Source: Holophagaceae bacterium (lineage in GTDB: Bacteria; Acidobacteriota; Holophagae; Holophagales; Holophagaceae). From it: a stretch of DNA of 64,000 nucleotides. Under the pieces are notes generated by a model, which saw only the letters and a program-made list of their open reading frames with translations, did not search any database and was not told the origin of the DNA. Location of the stretch: the NCBI GenBank assembly GCA_016720465.1, contig JADKKO010000004.1, positions 620,001-684,000 of the forward strand, given 5' to 3'. A program made the position numbers and the translations under genes. Of this stretch, positions 51,043-60,142 are shown in pieces (positions within the stretch are counted from its first letter, which is position 1; each line of letters starts with the position of its first letter).

Positions 51043-52026
51043 ATGTTCCTTTGGAAAGACCGCCGACTCCGCTTGAACCTGACCCGCCTGGGGATCCAGT
51101 ACCTGGTGGCCCTGTTCCTCGTGGGCGCTTTCTCGGTGAACACCGGAAACAACCTGTTGTACGTGATCTTCTCCCTGATGCTCGGGCTGTTCCTGGTCTC
51201 GGGCTGGGTGAGCCGCGCGGCGCTCCGGGGCCTGGCCCCGGCCTCCCTGGAAGAGGGCAACCTGTTCGCGAGGGTGAGGGGCGGCCTGCGGGTCAGGTTC
51301 AAGGACAAGGCCCCGGCGCGCCTGCGGGCCCTGGAGGTGCATCTGGAAATGGAAGGCGGCCGGGTCGAGCCGGGCTTTCTCGCGGGGGGCGACAAGACCG
51401 CCGGGGAGCCGCTGCTCGTGCTTCATGCGCGTTGTGAAAAGCGCGGGTGGACCAAAATCAGCAGCCTGGAGATCCGCACCAGCTATCCCTTCGGCTTCGT
51501 CGAAAAAGCCCTTCGCTTCACCCTCGACCAATCGGTCCTCGTGTTGCCCCATCCCCGCACCAACATCCTGCCGCCGCGCGCGCCGAAAGGGGAGGTCCGC
51601 CGCAACATTCCGGTGGCCGGCGAGAGCAGCCCCGAGGGCTCCCGGCCCCTCCGCCCGGGGGACGCCCCCAGCCGCGTGCACTGGAAACGCACAGCCCAGC
51701 GGGGCCATCCCTGGGTCCGCACCTTCGAGGGCGAGCAGCCCGAAGGCCTGCACCTCCGGCTGGAATTGAAGGATTGGGCGTCCGGCCGGCCCTTCGAACG
51801 GGAATTGGAGCGGCTTTCCGGCGCCATCCTCCAGGCCAGGCTCCAGAAGCGGGATGTCAGCCTGGAGATCTTCGGCGAAGGGTTCCGCCGGGAGGCCTTC
51901 GGCCATACCGCATGCTGGCGGGCCCTGGCCGTCGCCGAGCCCGAAGGCGTGGTGAATGCCGCCCTCATCCTCAACCCCACCGGTCCACTTGCCATCCCGA
52001 TCCCTGGAGGCGCCCATGCCTTTTGA
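51043..52026 (+). CDS. DUF58-domain protein
   Basis: A 327-residue protein with two N-terminal membrane helices (LGIQYLVALFLVGAFSV and LLYVIFSLMLGLFLVSGWV), a beta-rich region, then the DUF58 core signature LRPGDAPSRVHWKRTAQRG around residue 205. DUF58 proteins often sit with MoxR ATPases and VWA proteins, none of which are here. The C-terminal part resembles a degraded von Willebrand-like fold. Its last 11 bases overlap cdd. The role is unknown, and translation start depends on sequence inside repeat element F. Confidence 0.85.
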   Translation: MFLWKDRRLRLNLTRLGIQYLVALFLVGAFSVNTGNNLLYVIFSLMLGLFLVSGWVSRAALRGLAPASLEEGNLFARVRGGLRVRFKDKAPARLRALEVHLEMEGGRVEPGFLAGGDKTAGEPLLVLHARCEKRGWTKISSLEIRTSYPFGFVEKALRFTLDQSVLVLPHPRTNILPPRAPKGEVRRNIPVAGESSPEGSRPLRPGDAPSRVHWKRTAQRGHPWVRTFEGEQPEGLHLRLELKDWASGRPFERELERLSGAILQARLQKRDVSLEIFGEGFRREAFGHTACWRALAVAEPEGVVNAALILNPTGPLAIPIPGGAHAF

Positions 52027-52468
52027 AACCGCCCAAGCCCCTGAATGGACGCCTTTGCTGAAGGCCGCCTGGGAGGCCAGAGGCAGGGCCCATGCGCCCT
52101 ATTCGGGTTTCCAGGTGGGGGCCGCGCTCCTCCGCAGAGGCGGAAGCGTGGTGGCCGGATGCAATGTGGAGAACGCGAGCTACCCCATGTGCACCTGCGC
52201 TGAGCGCACGGCGGTGTGCGCCGCCGTGGCGGCCGGGATGAAGGAGGGCGAGCTGGAAGCGATCGCAGTGGTGACCGGCGCCGAGGTCCTGACGCCTCCC
52301 TGCGGGGCCTGCCGGCAGGTGCTCGTGGAATTCGCGGACGATCTGCCCATCCTGCTCGACAACGGCCGCCAGAGGGTGCTGCGCCATTTGAAGGACCTGC
52401 TTCCGGATGCTTTCACAGGCCGTAATTTCACCCCCCCTGGGCAAGACTCGTCGCATCGCCAGTTGTAG
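52016..52468 (+). CDS. cdd: Cytidine deaminase
   Basis: Converts cytidine and deoxycytidine to uridine forms in pyrimidine salvage. ATG 52016 with GGAGG upstream gives 150 residues of the small homotetrameric type. Zinc and catalytic motifs are in ENASYPMCTCAERTAV (Cys-Ala-Glu) and TPPCGACRQVLVEF (PCxxC), and the substrate segment YSGFQVGAALL is present. The C-terminal ten or so residues are non-conserved. It overlaps the end of the DUF58 gene by 11 bases. Confidence 0.95.
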   Translation: MPFETAQAPEWTPLLKAAWEARGRAHAPYSGFQVGAALLRRGGSVVAGCNVENASYPMCTCAERTAVCAAVAAGMKEGELEAIAVVTGAEVLTPPCGACRQVLVEFADDLPILLDNGRQRVLRHLKDLLPDAFTGRNFTPPGQDSSHRQL

Positions 52469-52516
52469 TAATCCGGGAGCCTTCCTACACTGACAGTAAC
52501 TTCTGCCAGGCCACCC

Positions 52517-55414
52517 ATGTCCATCGATCGAGCCAAAGTCACCAAGGAAGCCGACAAGCTATTGGCGGCTGGCCGCATCGACAAGGCCATCGAGGAGTAC
52601 CGCAAGCTTCTGGATGACAATCCCAAGGATCTGCCGCTGATGAACCGCATCGGCGATCTGTGCGTCCAGGCCAAGCGCATCGGCGAGGCCATCGACCTGT
52701 TCAAACGCCTGGGCATGACCTATGAACGGGACGGCTTCACCCAGAAGGGCATCGCGGTCCTGAAGAAGGCCACGCGCCTGGCGCCGGATGACCTGGACAT
52801 GAGCGGCCGTCTGGCGGATATGTACCGCCAGGTGGGGATGATCAAGGACGCCCTGCAGGTGCATCTGTCCGTGGCGGAATTCTTCACCAAGAAAGGCCTC
52901 ATCAAACGGGCCCTCGAGGAATTCGCCAAGGTCGTGGAACTGGACCCCAAGAACCTCAAGAACAAGGTGAAGCTGGCGGACCTCTACAACAAAGAAGGGA
53001 TGAAGGACCGCGCCGCGGCCATCTACCTGGAAGTGGCCGAGGCCCTGGCCATCGAGCAGATGCACACCGAGGCGAACCAGATCCTCGAGCGGGCCAAGTC
53101 CATGGTCAGCACGCCGCAGGTGTTCCTGACGCAGAGCCGCCTGGCGGTGATCCAGAAGGATCTCAGTGCCGCGGCCAGCCACCTGCGGGAAGGCCTCAAG
53201 GCCAATCCACGCAGCAATGAATTGCTGGAGGCCCTGGCCGAGATCGAAATCCAGAGCAAGAATCCGGACCGGGCCCTCGAAGCCCTGGGACAGATCCCCC
53301 AATTGCCCGAGAAGGCGCTGCAGCTCTGCGAACGCGCCCTGCGCGATCTACTGAAGGCCAACCGCGGCGAGGAAGGCCTGCGGCTGTTCAAGCCCATCGG
53401 CCGCGAATTCGCGCGGCGGGGCATGGGCGACAACGCCGCCAAGGCGCTGAAGAGCGCGCTGCAGGGCCACTGGTCCAGCGAAGCCTACATCCAGCTTGCG
53501 GAGATCGCGCATCAGAGCGGGAACCGCCAGGAGCAGGGTGCCGCGCTCCAAAACGCGTACAACCTCGCCACCCAGCAGAGGGACCAGAACCTCGCCGCGC
53601 ACTTGGCCGAACAGCTCAAGGCCCTGGGCATCACGCCAGGGGAAGCGCCGGATGCCCCGCCCTCTTCGCCGGGAATGCCGGCCTACGCAGGTGCCTCCGA
53701 GCACACCATGGGCGGGGGCCGGCCCACCGACACCACCGAGATGGACCCGGTCAAACAGCTGCAGATCCAGCAACTGGTCCGGGAAGCGGAAGCCTACACC
53801 CGGTCGAAGTCCACGGACCGCGCGGTGGAGGCCTACAAGAAAATCCTCGAACTGGATCCCGCCTTCGACATCGCCATCGACAAGATCGCCGAGATCCACA
53901 AGGCCTCCGGCATTCTCAGCCGGGTGCAGATGCACTACGTCCAGACCGCCCAGGTCCTGGTGGGAAAGGGATTCAGGAACAAGGCTCTCGAGTTGCTGGA
54001 CCGCGCCGAACAGATGTTCCCGGGTTCCACGCGCCTCCACCGCCGGACTTTGGGCCTCGTCGATGTCGCCGCTCCGCCTCCGCCGACCGCCCCACCGGCC
54101 CCGCCCCGGGCGCCGGCCCCGCCCCGCCCCGATCCCTTTTCCGCGCCGCCTCCGCACATGGCGGATTCCATCGCTTTGGGGCCGCCTCCCAGCGAGTCGC
54201 TGGGCGGAGTCCCCTTCAGCACGCTGCTGCCCCCGGAAACCAAAGGCGCCCCGGCACCTCCTCCGGAGATGTTGATCTCGTTGGATCTGCCCGGGGGCCT
54301 GCCGGCCATCCCCGCATCGGCGGCTTTGGAACCCGGCGCGCCGCTTGCACCATTGGCTCCCGCGGGCCCCGCCGCCGTCGAATCCGCCCAATTCAATCTT
54401 CCGACTCCCACCGATTCCATGGATTTCATGGCCGATCTGGATCTGGGGGCAGCGCCATCCTTCGGCCCCATGGGCTCGTCGCCTTTCGATTTCATCCCCC
54501 CGGAACCGGAAGCGCCGGCTGCCCCTCCGGCCCCAGCCGCCGAAGCGCCCGGCACGCCGCCCGAAGCCATGTTGACCATGCCCATGCCGCTCATGCCCAT
54601 GCCTGGCGAGGTTCTGGGGGTCGGCGGAGAGCCCCCGACGCTGCCTGGCTTCCCGGTCTTCGAACCCTTGCCGGGCGCCATCGCCGCCACCGGCCCGGTG
54701 GTGGATGATGAGCTCGCGTCCGTCCTTTCGGACATCGATTTCCAGATGGACTACGGCAGCCCCGAGGAGGCCAAGGAAGAGATCGTCGCGGCGCTCCAGC
54801 AGTACCAGGACCATCCGGAGCTGCTGTCCCGCCTGAACCGCGCCGACGAAGCCCTGCGCAAGATCGGCGTGGAGGCCACCTCCAAGGATGACGATGATTT
54901 CAGCCACTCCTTCTTCGACCTCACCGACGTGCTCGGCGACGCCTTGCTCGAGACCGGCGAAGGCGAGGAGATGCACGATGCCACCAACGTGGTGGAGAAG
55001 GTGCAGAGCGTGGACGAGCTGTTCTCCGCCTTCCGGGACGGCGTCGAAAAGCAGGTCCAGGGCGACGATTACGACACCCACTACAACCTGGGCATCGCCT
55101 ACAAGGAAATGATGCTGCTGGAGCCGGCCGTCGAGGAATTCAAGAAGGCCATGGTCGATCCGGAGCGCACCCAGGAATGCTGCTCCATGCTCAGCATCTG
55201 CGAGCTCGAGCTGGGCAACCAGGAGGCCGCCATCGATTGGCTGAACCAGGGCATCCACGCGCCCGGCTTCCCCCCCGAGGACAGCATCGGCCTGCGCTAC
55301 GACCTCGGCGAATTGCTGCTGTCCGCGGGCCGCCGGGATGAGGCCAAGATCGAGTTCACGGCTGTCCACGACATGGATCCGGACTACAGGGAAGTGGCGG
55401 CCCGGTTGGCCTGA
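52517..55414 (+). CDS. Large tetratricopeptide-repeat protein with Pro/Ala-rich centre
   Basis: A 965-residue protein without signal peptide. TPR-like helical repeats fill residues 1-380 (for example KLLAAGRIDKAIEEYRKLL and VVELDPKNLKNKVKLADLY). A further pair lies around 420-500. A Pro/Ala/Met-rich, probably disordered region spans about 515-710. A C-terminal TPR block (745-965) contains YNLGIAYKEMMLLEPAVEEFKKA. TPRs build protein-binding scaffolds. The gene is monocistronic by position, so the partner is unknown. It could be a cytoplasmic scaffold for motility, secretion or signalling. Confidence 0.8.
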   Translation: MSIDRAKVTKEADKLLAAGRIDKAIEEYRKLLDDNPKDLPLMNRIGDLCVQAKRIGEAIDLFKRLGMTYERDGFTQKGIAVLKKATRLAPDDLDMSGRLADMYRQVGMIKDALQVHLSVAEFFTKKGLIKRALEEFAKVVELDPKNLKNKVKLADLYNKEGMKDRAAAIYLEVAEALAIEQMHTEANQILERAKSMVSTPQVFLTQSRLAVIQKDLSAAASHLREGLKANPRSNELLEALAEIEIQSKNPDRALEALGQIPQLPEKALQLCERALRDLLKANRGEEGLRLFKPIGREFARRGMGDNAAKALKSALQGHWSSEAYIQLAEIAHQSGNRQEQGAALQNAYNLATQQRDQNLAAHLAEQLKALGITPGEAPDAPPSSPGMPAYAGASEHTMGGGRPTDTTEMDPVKQLQIQQLVREAEAYTRSKSTDRAVEAYKKILELDPAFDIAIDKIAEIHKASGILSRVQMHYVQTAQVLVGKGFRNKALELLDRAEQMFPGSTRLHRRTLGLVDVAAPPPPTAPPAPPRAPAPPRPDPFSAPPPHMADSIALGPPPSESLGGVPFSTLLPPETKGAPAPPPEMLISLDLPGGLPAIPASAALEPGAPLAPLAPAGPAAVESAQFNLPTPTDSMDFMADLDLGAAPSFGPMGSSPFDFIPPEPEAPAAPPAPAAEAPGTPPEAMLTMPMPLMPMPGEVLGVGGEPPTLPGFPVFEPLPGAIAATGPVVDDELASVLSDIDFQMDYGSPEEAKEEIVAALQQYQDHPELLSRLNRADEALRKIGVEATSKDDDDFSHSFFDLTDVLGDALLETGEGEEMHDATNVVEKVQSVDELFSAFRDGVEKQVQGDDYDTHYNLGIAYKEMMLLEPAVEEFKKAMVDPERTQECCSMLSICELELGNQEAAIDWLNQGIHAPGFPPEDSIGLRYDLGELLLSAGRRDEAKIEFTAVHDMDPDYREVAARLA

Positions 55415-55479
55415 TGCCGGTTGCGAGGTAGAGGCAGCAGGCGCGATGGGCGAAGCTCTGGCCGAGCTTCACCCAGACC

Positions 55480-56406
55480 TCAGACCTCGTGCCGAATGCC
55501 CGAAGCGCCCCAGGGCTGCAAGGCCTGCAGCGCGGGCTGCGCGGCCTTTCCGGGGCGCTGGAGGCGCGTGAGTTCCAGGGCCTGCCCATCCCCTGCGGCG
55601 AACCAGGCGCCCCCCTTGTCCCATCGCAAGGTGCCCGGGGCGTCGCTGCTGGGTTTCAAGGAACCTGCGCCGAGGACTTTGATGGGCTGGTTTTCCAGCA
55701 GCAATTCAATGCCGGGCCAGGGCTGCAGGCCCCGGACGCGGCGATGCAGTTCCAGCGCGGGCCTGGACGGATCCAGGCGGGACATGGCCTTGGTGAGCTT
55801 GGGGGCGAGGGTGGCGCCCGCGGAGTCCTGGGCTGCGGGGCGGGCTGTGCCGTCCAGCAGGGCGGGGAGGTGCTGCTCCAGCAGCGCCGCCGCATCGCAG
55901 GCCAATTGAGCGAGCAACGAATCCGACGTGTCCTGCATCGTGATGGGCCGCCGGCTCATGGCCAGGACCGGACCTTCATCGAGCCCTTCGGTCAGCCGCA
56001 TGAGGCTGACGCCGGTCTCCGGGTCCCCGGCCAGGATGGCGTGGTTCACGGGCGCGGCTCCCCGCCAGCGGGGCAGCAGGGAGAAATGCAGATTCCAGGC
56101 GCCCAGGCGGCAGGATTCCAGCATCCAGGAAGGCAGGAGGTGCCCGTAGGCCACCACGATGGCCAGTTCAATGCCCAGGGACTCCCAGAGCGATCGCGCC
56201 GCTTCCGTCTTCCACCGTTCGGGCTGGTGCACCGCGAGGCCCAATTCCTGGGCGGCCGCGGCCACGGGCGGGGGGGTGAGCGCGCGGCCTCTGCCAACGG
56301 GCCGGTCGGGGTTGGAGAAGACCGCCTGGACCGGATGCGCCGCTGCCAAAACGCGGAGGGCCGGCACGGCGGCCTGGGGCGTGCCGAGAAAGGCGATGCG
56401 GGTCAC
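55480..56406 (-). CDS. fmt: Methionyl-tRNA formyltransferase
   Basis: Formylates initiator Met-tRNA. The 308 residues have IAFLGTPQAAVPALRVL, the catalytic-loop region WNLHFSLLPRWRGAAPVNHAI (Asn and His), and LTEGLDEGPVLAM with the catalytic Asp. A C-terminal tRNA-binding domain starts near residue 205. Its ATG overlaps the def stop by four bases. def-fmt is the common operon order, with def first here. Confidence 0.95.
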   Translation of the reverse strand: MTRIAFLGTPQAAVPALRVLAAAHPVQAVFSNPDRPVGRGRALTPPPVAAAAQELGLAVHQPERWKTEAARSLWESLGIELAIVVAYGHLLPSWMLESCRLGAWNLHFSLLPRWRGAAPVNHAILAGDPETGVSLMRLTEGLDEGPVLAMSRRPITMQDTSDSLLAQLACDAAALLEQHLPALLDGTARPAAQDSAGATLAPKLTKAMSRLDPSRPALELHRRVRGLQPWPGIELLLENQPIKVLGAGSLKPSSDAPGTLRWDKGGAWFAAGDGQALELTRLQRPGKAAQPALQALQPWGASGIRHEV

Positions 56407-56909
56407 GAGGCTTTGTGCTGCTTCTGATACCGGCGCTGGATGACCTGGCGTTTCACCGGACCGAAGTACTCCACGAAGAGCCTCCCGCGCAGATGGTCGA
56501 TTTCATGGCAGTAGGCGCGCGCCATCAAGTCCTCGCCCCAGATCTCGTCCCAGGTCCCGTCGGGCCGGCGGTTCTTGATTTTCACTTTTTGCGGGCGCTC
56601 CAGCACCTCATGGATGCCGGGAATGGACAGGCAGCCCTCGGGGCCGGTCTGGCTGCCTTCTGTTTGGAGGATCTCGGGATTGATCAGGACGAGCTTCTGG
56701 GATGGATCCTCCCCGCAGGAGCAGTCGATCACCGCGAGATTGAGATTCACGCCGACCTGGGGGGCCGCCAGTCCGACGCCTTCCTCGTCCAGGGCCGTCT
56801 CGAACAGGTCCGCCACCAGCTGCTCCAGCTCCGGCGACCAGGGGCCCACATCGGCGCTGTTCTTTTTCAAGCGGGGGTCGCCCCAGGTGAGTATCGGTCG
56901 GACAGCCAT
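56403..56909 (-). CDS. def: Peptide deformylase
   Basis: Removes the N-formyl group from nascent proteins. All three metal-site motifs are present in the 168 residues: GVGLAAPQVG, EGCLSIPGI with the Cys ligand, and AYCHEIDHLRG with HExxH. It is co-transcribed with fmt, overlapping it by four bases. The intergenic region on its 5' side holds a long palindromic repeat of a type also found at 63112-63168. Confidence 0.96.
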   Translation of the reverse strand: MAVRPILTWGDPRLKKNSADVGPWSPELEQLVADLFETALDEEGVGLAAPQVGVNLNLAVIDCSCGEDPSQKLVLINPEILQTEGSQTGPEGCLSIPGIHEVLERPQKVKIKNRRPDGTWDEIWGEDLMARAYCHEIDHLRGRLFVEYFGPVKRQVIQRRYQKQHKAS

Positions 56910-56932
56910 GCATTCCTCGATCTTTAAGTTTA

Positions 56933-56983
56933 GGGGGGGTTACGAAATAATCAGCGCTTTTCTGATTAGTTCGTTACCCCCCC
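56933..56983. repeat. Palindromic repeat J, copy 1 (51 bp) between def and the foldase gene
   Basis: Seven G and seven C residues cap a hairpin. TAATCAG and CTGATTA arms flank the loop CGCTTTT. Counting inward from the caps, 20 or more of 22 arm positions pair. The central word CAGCGCTTTTCTG and flanking TTACGAA and TTCGT words are shared with copy 2 at 63112-63168. Confidence 0.85.
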
Positions 56984-57143
56984 TTATGCCGGTCCACCAT
57001 GGCACCGATTGACGTTATTTCGTCATAACGGCTTAGAAGGGGAGCGAAGCTTTGATAAGCTTGAAGATTCGGGCCGATGGCCACCCGGCTCCGCAGTCCC
57101 GCGGGGTTGGCGGCTTCGGGCCCCGCACCTGGAGAGTCCCTTC

Positions 57144-59075
57144 ATGCTCCGCAATTTCCGAAAAGCCTTCCAAGGCAACCAGACGCCCACCGCGATTTTG
57201 ATGATGCTCACCTTGGTGGGCATGGTGGCCTACCTCGCACCGAGCGGCAATCCCGAGGCCCGGGACAACGTGGTGGCGCGGGCCTACGGCCGGGAGATCC
57301 TGAAAGGCGATTGGGACCTCAATACCCTCTACATCCAGCGCGGCATGGGGGAAAAGGCCCGGACGGACGAGGGGCTGGCCTACGCGCAGAGCACGGCCCT
57401 CAAGATGCTCATCGACAAGGCCATCAAGGAGGAACAGGCGGAGCGCCATCACGTGGTGGTGACGGACCAGGAAGTCCGCGAGGACCTCATCTCCACGCTC
57501 AAGCGCTATGAGTTCTTCAAGAATCCCGACGGCACGCTGCGCCCGCTGCCGGAAATCGACCGCATCCTCCAGGCCAGCCAGACTTCCCTCAAGGAGTTCG
57601 AAAAACAGTCCAAGGAGCGGTTAATCCAGCAAAAACTGAACTCCCAGTTGAGCCACGAGATGCCGGTGGATGAAGCCTGGATCAATCTGGAACACCGGGC
57701 CCGGAACGAAAAAATCAGCATCGAGGCCGTGAGCCTCCAGCCGGATCCAGCTGCGGTGGCGGATCCGGGCGATGCGAAGCTGGAAAGCTACCTCCAGGAA
57801 TCCGGACCGCGGTTCCAGCAGGGGCCCCGCCGCCTGATCCAGTTCGTCTCCGTGGACATGGCTTCCTTCGGCAACACCTTGAATCCCGATGAGGCGGCGC
57901 TGAAGGCCGCCTATGAATCCAAGAAGGCCGAGTACTCCGAGCTGAAGGCCAGCCACATCCTGTTCAAGGCGAAGACGGACGAGGAATTCGCCGCGGCCAC
58001 CGAGAAGGCCCAGAAGCTCCGCGAGGAGCTTGCCAAGGGCGCGGATTTCTCGAAGAAGGCCGAAACCCTGAGCGAAGATCCTTCCGCCAAGGACGCCAAC
58101 GGCAATAAAGGCAACAAGGGCGACCTGGGCTGGTTCAAGTCCGGGCAGATGGTGAAGTCCTTCGAAGACGCCGCCGTGGCGCTGAAGGAAGGCGAATTCA
58201 GCCAGCCCGTGCGCACGAATTTCGGCATCCACATCATCCGGCTGGATGGGCGGCGCACCAAGTCCTTCGAGGATGTGAAGGAAACCCTGCGCAGCGAACT
58301 CGCGCAGGAGCGGTTCTCAAACCGGGCCAAGGAAAAGCTGGCCCAGTTGCGCAAGCGCACCGGCGAGCGCGGGGACCTGAACGCCGCGGCCCGGGCCCTG
58401 GACCTGCAGGTGAAGACCAGCAAACCCTTCCTGAACGAGCCGTCCGCGCAGATCGAGGGCATCGCCTTCGCCGGCATGATGGTGAACGAGGTCTTCAGGC
58501 TCAAGGTGGGCGACATTTCCAAGGTGCAGAGCGCGGGCGGCGCTTTCGTGGTCTTCAAGGTGCTCTCGGAACTGCCCAGCTCGGTGCCGCCCCTCAAGGA
58601 AATCCGCGCGAAGGTGCTGGATTCCTGGAAATCGGGGGAAGCCAAACGGCTGCTCCTGGAAACCGCCGCCGCGCAGCTCAAGGGTGGGGACCTGAAAGCC
58701 CTGGGCGAGGTGAAATCCAGTCCGGACACGACCGTGAGGGCCTACCCGGAAGCCGCGTCCATCGGCATCCGCAAAGAGCTGCTCGCCACGGCCGCCGGCC
58801 AGATCAGCGCGCCGGTGTGGGGCAACGACGGCAAGCTCTGGATCGGGAAGGTCACCGCCCGCACCCCGGCTCCGGAAATGAATTTCGCGCAGCGCCGAGC
58901 CCTCCTGGACGAACTGCAAAAACAGCTGGTCGCCAAGCAGCTCGACCACGAGGTCCAGTTCCTGGAAACCGAAGGCAGGCTGCGGCCAGGTTTCAGCTCC
59001 CTGTGGGGCCGCGTCAACGGCATCTGGATCAATCCCAAGGCGACGCCCGCGGAACAATCAGATCTCGGGGAGTGA
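57144..59075 (+). CDS. PpiD/SurA-like membrane-anchored peptidyl-prolyl isomerase
   Basis: ATG 57144 with GGAGAG gives 643 residues; the upstream open frame crosses a palindromic repeat and is not coding. An N-terminal membrane anchor (TPTAILMMLTLVGMVAYLAP) is followed by a SurA-N-like chaperone region (about 45-230). One parvulin domain lies about 300-400, with KASHILFKAKTDEE, GDLGWFKSGQMVKSFEDAA and RTNFGIHIIRLDGRR. A second, less conserved half completes a PpiD-like layout. It should assist folding of envelope proteins at the outer face of the inner membrane. Confidence 0.88.
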   Translation: MLRNFRKAFQGNQTPTAILMMLTLVGMVAYLAPSGNPEARDNVVARAYGREILKGDWDLNTLYIQRGMGEKARTDEGLAYAQSTALKMLIDKAIKEEQAERHHVVVTDQEVREDLISTLKRYEFFKNPDGTLRPLPEIDRILQASQTSLKEFEKQSKERLIQQKLNSQLSHEMPVDEAWINLEHRARNEKISIEAVSLQPDPAAVADPGDAKLESYLQESGPRFQQGPRRLIQFVSVDMASFGNTLNPDEAALKAAYESKKAEYSELKASHILFKAKTDEEFAAATEKAQKLREELAKGADFSKKAETLSEDPSAKDANGNKGNKGDLGWFKSGQMVKSFEDAAVALKEGEFSQPVRTNFGIHIIRLDGRRTKSFEDVKETLRSELAQERFSNRAKEKLAQLRKRTGERGDLNAAARALDLQVKTSKPFLNEPSAQIEGIAFAGMMVNEVFRLKVGDISKVQSAGGAFVVFKVLSELPSSVPPLKEIRAKVLDSWKSGEAKRLLLETAAAQLKGGDLKALGEVKSSPDTTVRAYPEAASIGIRKELLATAAGQISAPVWGNDGKLWIGKVTARTPAPEMNFAQRRALLDELQKQLVAKQLDHEVQFLETEGRLRPGFSSLWGRVNGIWINPKATPAEQSDLGE

Positions 59076-59129
59076 GGCTCGAGGCTCGGCCCAAGGCCGC
59101 AAGCCTGCAGAACCCCGCCGCCCCGCTCC

Positions 59130-60044
59130 TCATGCCTGGCGGCCTGGCCAGGGATGGTGGCAACGCTCGTCCGCATCGAGCCCGGGCGCGGTTTTGCATT
59201 GGTCCGAGGCTTGCGGGCAGCGGTCCATCAGCAGGCAGCCGCCGGGTTCCAGATCCCGCACCCGCTCCACACCCCATCGCCGCGGATGGGAGGAGGCCTC
59301 CAGATCGGGGACCGCTTCCCAGAGGCCGCGCAGGTAGGGATGGCGGAGTTCTGAAAGCAGCGGCTGCGAAGGTCCCCTGACCATCATTTCGCCGCCGTAC
59401 AGCACCAGGACCTGGTCGCACAGACGGCGCACCGCGGGCAGATCGTGGCTGACGAACAGCATCGCCACGCCTTCGGCCTTGAGTTCCAGCAGCAGCTCCA
59501 GCATGTGGCCGGCCAGGGTCGGGTCCAGCGCCGACAGCGGCTCGTCCAGCACCAGGAGGGCTGGCGAGAGCATCAGCGCCCGCGCCAAGGCCAGCCGCTG
59601 GGCCAGCCCGCCGGACCATTGGCCTGGTTTCTGGTCCAGCGCGCTTCCGGGGAACCGCACCTTCGCGGCCATTTTTTCCGCCGCCTGGCGCCGGGCCTTG
59701 GGATCTCCCCGCCGGTGGATGGCCAGCGGTTCTTCCAGGATTTCAAAGCCGGTCATGTGGGGCGGAAGGCTGGCCAGAGGATCCTGGAACAGCGCCTGGA
59801 TGCGGGGCCTGCAGGGCCGGCGGGCCTTCTCGGGAATGCCCGACCAGGCTTCGCCCGAAAGCAGCACGCGGCCGGCCGTCGGCTCCAGCAAGCCGAGGAT
59901 CAGATTCATCAGCGTGGTCTTGCCCGCGCCGCTCTCGCCCACGATGCCCCAGGCTTCGCCGGGCTGGACACCGAATGAGATTCCCCGCAGGTGCCAGCGC
60001 TCAGCTCGGTGCAGTGAAAGGTGTTCGACCCTTAAAAGATCCAC
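59130..60044 (-). CDS. ABC transporter ATP-binding protein, oligopeptide/nickel (DppF/OppF) type
   Basis: A 304-residue ATPase with Walker A GESGAGKTTLMNLI, Q-loop in ALFQDPLASL, signature WSGGLAQRLALARAL (W in place of L and L in place of Q of LSGGQ), Walker B LLVLDEPLSALD and switch His in FVSHDLP. The C-terminal extension with spaced cysteines (CPQASDQC and a later C) is the oligopeptide/dipeptide transporter tail. No permease or binding-protein genes are adjacent, so its partners are encoded elsewhere or it is an orphan. Confidence 0.88.
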   Translation of the reverse strand: MDLLRVEHLSLHRAERWHLRGISFGVQPGEAWGIVGESGAGKTTLMNLILGLLEPTAGRVLLSGEAWSGIPEKARRPCRPRIQALFQDPLASLPPHMTGFEILEEPLAIHRRGDPKARRQAAEKMAAKVRFPGSALDQKPGQWSGGLAQRLALARALMLSPALLVLDEPLSALDPTLAGHMLELLLELKAEGVAMLFVSHDLPAVRRLCDQVLVLYGGEMMVRGPSQPLLSELRHPYLRGLWEAVPDLEASSHPRRWGVERVRDLEPGGCLLMDRCPQASDQCKTAPGLDADERCHHPWPGRQA

Positions 60045-60064
60045 AGGAATTCCAGCAAGAAAGA

Positions 60065-60104
60065 TGAGGATGCTCTCAGGAGCATAGCCCTGAAAACATC
60101 CTCA
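60065..60104 (-). terminator. Hairpin between lipoprotein and ABC genes, candidate terminator
   Basis: Arms TGAGGATG (60065-60072) and CATCCTCA (60097-60104) are perfect, and inner CTCAGG/CCTGA words extend the stem. Read on the minus strand it follows the lipoprotein stop and is succeeded by a T-rich stretch, fitting an intrinsic terminator of moderate quality. Confidence 0.55.
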
Positions 60105-60142
60105 CGATCCATTCCTTCCCTTGATTTGATCCAGACTGCCGA

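Noticed and set aside
57009..57143. Longer N terminus of the foldase starting at 57009
   Set aside because: The added 45 residues are low-complexity and precede a normal membrane anchor; ATG 57144 has a good ribosome site.
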